Assembly (NCBI RefSeq): GCF_050942215.1
Contig: NZ_CP192056.1
Span: 1,550,001 to 1,614,000 of the forward strand
DNA length: 64,000 bases
From: Sphaerimonospora sp050942215
GTDB lineage: Bacteria > Actinomycetota > Actinomycetes > Streptosporangiales > Streptosporangiaceae
Reading direction: 5' to 3'
In this document: one piece after another, positions 61,420 to 64,000 of the stretch
How positions within the stretch are numbered: position 1 is the first letter of the stretch
Layout: every line of letters begins with the position of its first letter
The notes under the pieces: model-generated
The model's database searches: none
Told to the model about the DNA's origin: nothing
What the model saw: only the letters and a program-made list of their open reading frames with translations
Program-made: the position numbers and the translations under genes

Positions 61420-63903
61420 TCAGGTCGCCGCCAGCGATCCCACGATCGAGGCACGGGCCGCCCGCCGGGCGGGCAGCAGCGCCGCGATCACTCCGGCCAG
61501 CCCGGAAGCCGCGATGAAGATCAGGATCTGGGCCGCCGGGAGCTGGAAGGACACGCTGTCCGAGAACGTCTGCGTGGCGGCCCAGCCGAACACGACGCCG
61601 AGGACGACGCCGACGAGCGCGCCCACGAGCCCGAGGACCAGGGCCTCGACCGCGATCATGCGCCGAAGCTGGGGGCGGGTCAGCCCGAGGGCGCGAAGCA
61701 GCGCGGATTCGCGGGTGCGTTCGTGCACCGACAGCGACAGCGTGTTGGCGATGCCCAGCAGCGAGATGACGATGGCGAGCCCCAGCAGGCCGGTCACGAC
61801 CAGCAGCACCATGTTCATCGCGTCGTCGAACTGGCCGCGGATCTCCGTCGTGCTGCCGACCTGGACCGCCGGGTAGGGGCGAGTGGCGTCGTCGAGAGCC
61901 TCGCGTGCCCGGTCGGCCGGCACGCTCTCGGCGGCGTTGGCCACGATGGTGCGGTTGACCACCGTCTCGAAGGCTCGATTGAAGGTCTCCTCGGGGATCG
62001 TCACCGTCGGCAGCATGGAAACGTCCGACTTCAGCACCGCGACCACCGTGAGCCGGATGTCGTCTCCCCTGCCGGGCGTGACCGTGACCGTGTCGCCGAC
62101 CTTGAGACCGAGATCCTTGGCGACGGATTCGCCCACCGCGACCTCACCCTGGCCGAATCCGTCCATCGAACCCGACGACGTCTCCGGCTTGACCGTGGTG
62201 CCGATCGCGGACCGCGTCACCGTGCCGACCTGCCACTCCCGGCCGTTCACCTCGGCCTTGGCCGCCTGGATCTCGGTGACGCCGGTGAGCTCGGGGCGGG
62301 CGCGCAGCGCGTCCACCGCGGCGCGCGGCACCTCACCCGTCTGCGCCGAGACGAGATAGTCCACCGGGAACTGCCGGTCGAGCTCAGCGCTCACCGTCGC
62401 CCGGACGGTGGCGGTCATCACGGACATGGACGTCATCAGCGTGACGCCGATCGTGAGCGCGATGGTCGTGGTCGCCGCACGCCTGGGGTTGCGCCGCGCG
62501 TTGGTGACGGCCAGCCGTCCCGGCACGCCGAACAGCCGTGCCGGCAGCCAGCCCGCCAGCCCGCTCAGCGGCTTGACGATCACCGGGCCCAGGATGAGCA
62601 CCGCGAAGAAGACCAGCACGCCGCCGCCCATGGCCATCATCAGCCCGGCCTCGCCCGGCTTCAGACTCACGGCCGCCGCGGTCACCGCGATGCCGGCCAG
62701 TGCGAACAGGCCGGCGAAGACCACCCGGGCCACCCCGGTGCGGAAGGTCTGCTCCTCGACCTGGGTGCGCAGCGCCGCGATGGGGGCGACCCTGGTCGCG
62801 TGGCGGGCCGGCGGCAGCGCCGCCGCCACGGTGACGGCGAGCCCGGTCACGAGCCCGACGGCGACCGTCTGGGGGGTCAGGCCGACCGTGCCCGTGGGGA
62901 TGCCGGCCTCGACACCGCGCAGCAGGGCCACCGCGGCCGCGCCGAGGCCGAGACCGGCCAGCAGCCCGAGGACCGACGACAGCAGCCCGACGACGACCGA
63001 CTCCAGCACGATCGACCCGAACACCTGGCGCCGGGTCGCGCCGATGCAGCGCAACAACGCCATCTCACGCGTCCGCTGGGCGACCAGGATGTTGAACGTG
63101 TTGTAGATGACCAGCCCGGCGACGAGCAGCGCGATCACGCCGAACAGCAGCAGTCCCATCTTCAGGAAGGCGGTGTCGGCGCCGTTGCGCGCCGCGAGGT
63201 CCTGAGCGCGCTCCTGGCCGGTCTGGACGATGACGCCGGTGCCGACGGCCTTCTCGACGGTCGTACGGAGACCCTCGGGGGAGGGACCGGCGGTGACGAC
63301 GTCGATCTCGCGGAAGCCCTTCTCACCGGTGATCCGCAGGGCGTCCGCCGAGGTGAAGCCGACCGCACCGCGATAGGCGATGGTCTGGTCGACGCCCGGA
63401 TCGAAGACGCCGACGAGATGGAAGTCGTGCCGGTCGTCGTCGTGGCCGAGCACCGAGATCGTGTCGCCCGGTTCGAATCCCTGGGCCTTGGCGGTGCCCT
63501 TGTCCAGTACGGCCTGGCCGTCGGCCGTGGGGGCCCGGCCGGTCGTGACGTTGAGCCGGTTCGCCGGGATGGACACCCCGGCGGTGGGGGCGTCGCCGAC
63601 GGTCTTGCCGTCCTTGCCGATCAGCGGGGCGTCGCCCCTGATCACCGGCTGTGCGTCCCGTACGCCAGGGACGGCTCTGATCTTGTCCAGCGTCTCCCGG
63701 GGCAGGTCGTCGGCATCCCGCGGGAGCACGACCACGTCGACCTTGGCGGCGTCGGCGGCGAACGCCCGGGTGAAGCCGGCGTCGATGGTGTCGGTCAGCA
63801 CGAACGTGCCGGCGATGAAGCCCACCCCCAGTGTGATCGCCAGGGAGGTGAGCAGCAGGCGCGGCTTGTGTGCGAACAGACCGGCGAGGGTGGTCTTGAA
63901 CAC
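61420..63903 (-). CDS. ABC transporter permease, FtsX/MacB type (double module)
   Basis: The 827-residue permease has an N-terminal membrane helix (about 17-38), a large extracytoplasmic domain, three helices (about 260-370), two further helices, a second extracytoplasmic domain (about 510-690), and three terminal helices with an FtsX signature (LSVHERTRESALLRALGLTRPQLRRMIAVEALVLG). The same signature occurs earlier (VAQRTREMALLRCIGATRRQVF). Such proteins export lipids, peptides or drugs, or act as mechanotransmitters. The GTG start is 3 bases after the ATPase stop. Confidence 0.92.
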   Translation of the reverse strand: MFKTTLAGLFAHKPRLLLTSLAITLGVGFIAGTFVLTDTIDAGFTRAFAADAAKVDVVVLPRDADDLPRETLDKIRAVPGVRDAQPVIRGDAPLIGKDGKTVGDAPTAGVSIPANRLNVTTGRAPTADGQAVLDKGTAKAQGFEPGDTISVLGHDDDRHDFHLVGVFDPGVDQTIAYRGAVGFTSADALRITGEKGFREIDVVTAGPSPEGLRTTVEKAVGTGVIVQTGQERAQDLAARNGADTAFLKMGLLLFGVIALLVAGLVIYNTFNILVAQRTREMALLRCIGATRRQVFGSIVLESVVVGLLSSVLGLLAGLGLGAAAVALLRGVEAGIPTGTVGLTPQTVAVGLVTGLAVTVAAALPPARHATRVAPIAALRTQVEEQTFRTGVARVVFAGLFALAGIAVTAAAVSLKPGEAGLMMAMGGGVLVFFAVLILGPVIVKPLSGLAGWLPARLFGVPGRLAVTNARRNPRRAATTTIALTIGVTLMTSMSVMTATVRATVSAELDRQFPVDYLVSAQTGEVPRAAVDALRARPELTGVTEIQAAKAEVNGREWQVGTVTRSAIGTTVKPETSSGSMDGFGQGEVAVGESVAKDLGLKVGDTVTVTPGRGDDIRLTVVAVLKSDVSMLPTVTIPEETFNRAFETVVNRTIVANAAESVPADRAREALDDATRPYPAVQVGSTTEIRGQFDDAMNMVLLVVTGLLGLAIVISLLGIANTLSLSVHERTRESALLRALGLTRPQLRRMIAVEALVLGLVGALVGVVLGVVFGWAATQTFSDSVSFQLPAAQILIFIAASGLAGVIAALLPARRAARASIVGSLAAT

Positions 63904-63906
63904 GGC

Positions 63907-63999
63907 TCAGGCCTCCAGCGCCATCAGCGTGTCGAGGACCCGCTGCGGCGTCGGCTCGGTCAGCTCGGTCACCAGCAGCCCGTCACGGAGGAAGACGAC
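63907..63999 (-). CDS. ABC transporter ATP-binding protein, C-terminal fragment
   Basis: Only the last 30 residues lie in the window (VVFLRDGLLVTEL onward, ending LDTLMALEA). They match the tail after the H-loop in MacB/LolD-type ATPases, where the end of the core reads VVFLRDG. It partners the FtsX-type permease just downstream. The gene runs beyond base 64000. Confidence 0.8.
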   Translation of the reverse strand, partial: VVFLRDGLLVTELTEPTPQRVLDTLMALEA

Positions 64000-64000
64000 C

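Overview
The window is one contiguous stretch of a high-GC actinomycete chromosome. GC-rich third codon positions, frequent GTG and TTG starts, NucS, a Mec/CysO/CysM cysteine pathway and a FilP/Scy-type coiled-coil gene all point to a filamentous actinomycete. My best guess is Streptosporangiaceae or a close relative (inference, no search run). The order prfA-prmC-tsaC-wecA-atp-DUF2550 ... nucS ... mce-thiolase ... pncB-clpS-DUF2017-mec-cysO-cysM-murI-MBL-rph-rdgB follows the Mycobacterium tuberculosis Rv1299-Rv1341 order as I know it, with accessory genes inserted between conserved blocks.

Layout. 1-1848: translation termination and tRNA t6A genes. 1849-4510: a lineage-specific pair (a low-complexity protein and a WXG100-like small protein). 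4677-14209: wecA-like transferase, two AtpI-like genes, atpBEFHAGDC and a DUF2550 gene, nearly all co-directional and tightly packed. 14210-20333 (mostly minus strand): cobalamin adenosyltransferase, a TetR gene beside a probable ABC-transporter relic, an ABC/two-component operon and nucS. 20440-31257: a double-domain 3-hydroxyacyl-CoA dehydrogenase, an iron ABC transporter behind a near-consensus IdeR/DmdR iron box, a zinc-finger-like protein, a hydrolase, the FilP/Scy-like gene, methylmalonyl-CoA epimerase, a thiolase and a DUF4230 protein. 31311-45342: a large membrane protein, MarR, a thioredoxin-like TPR protein, malic enzyme, YqgE, a secreted GH5-CBM2 mannanase with a CebR-like operator, an efflux pump, DUF3039, an M43 protease, a membrane-anchored protein and a DEAD/DEAH helicase. 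45470-49339: an acyl-CoA dehydrogenase / acyl-CoA ligase divergent pair interrupted by an IS5-type element. 49493-58712: NAD salvage (pncA, pncB), clpS, the mec-cysO-cysM sulfur module, a thioesterase, murI, an MBL phosphodiesterase-like gene, rph and rdgB. 58860-64000: a short DUF397-like gene, an RsbW-like ATPase, a protein with a C-terminal papain-fold toxin/deamidase-like domain, and an FtsX-type ABC exporter cut by the window edge.

The most unusual items are: (1) an IS5-type insertion two codons into the acyl-CoA dehydrogenase gene, whose original start codon can still be read on the far side of the element; (2) paired TTGACGTT-type palindromes between that gene and its divergent ligase; (3) a CysO-type sulfur carrier with eight residues after its di-glycine, next to a JAMM protease; (4) a C/H/D papain-fold deamidase-like protein; (5) an ABC-transporter relic with a retained palindromic operator next to a TetR gene; and (6) the uncharacterised low-complexity/WXG-like pair preceded by three ~50-bp-spaced direct repeats. 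No rRNA, tRNA or CRISPR was found.
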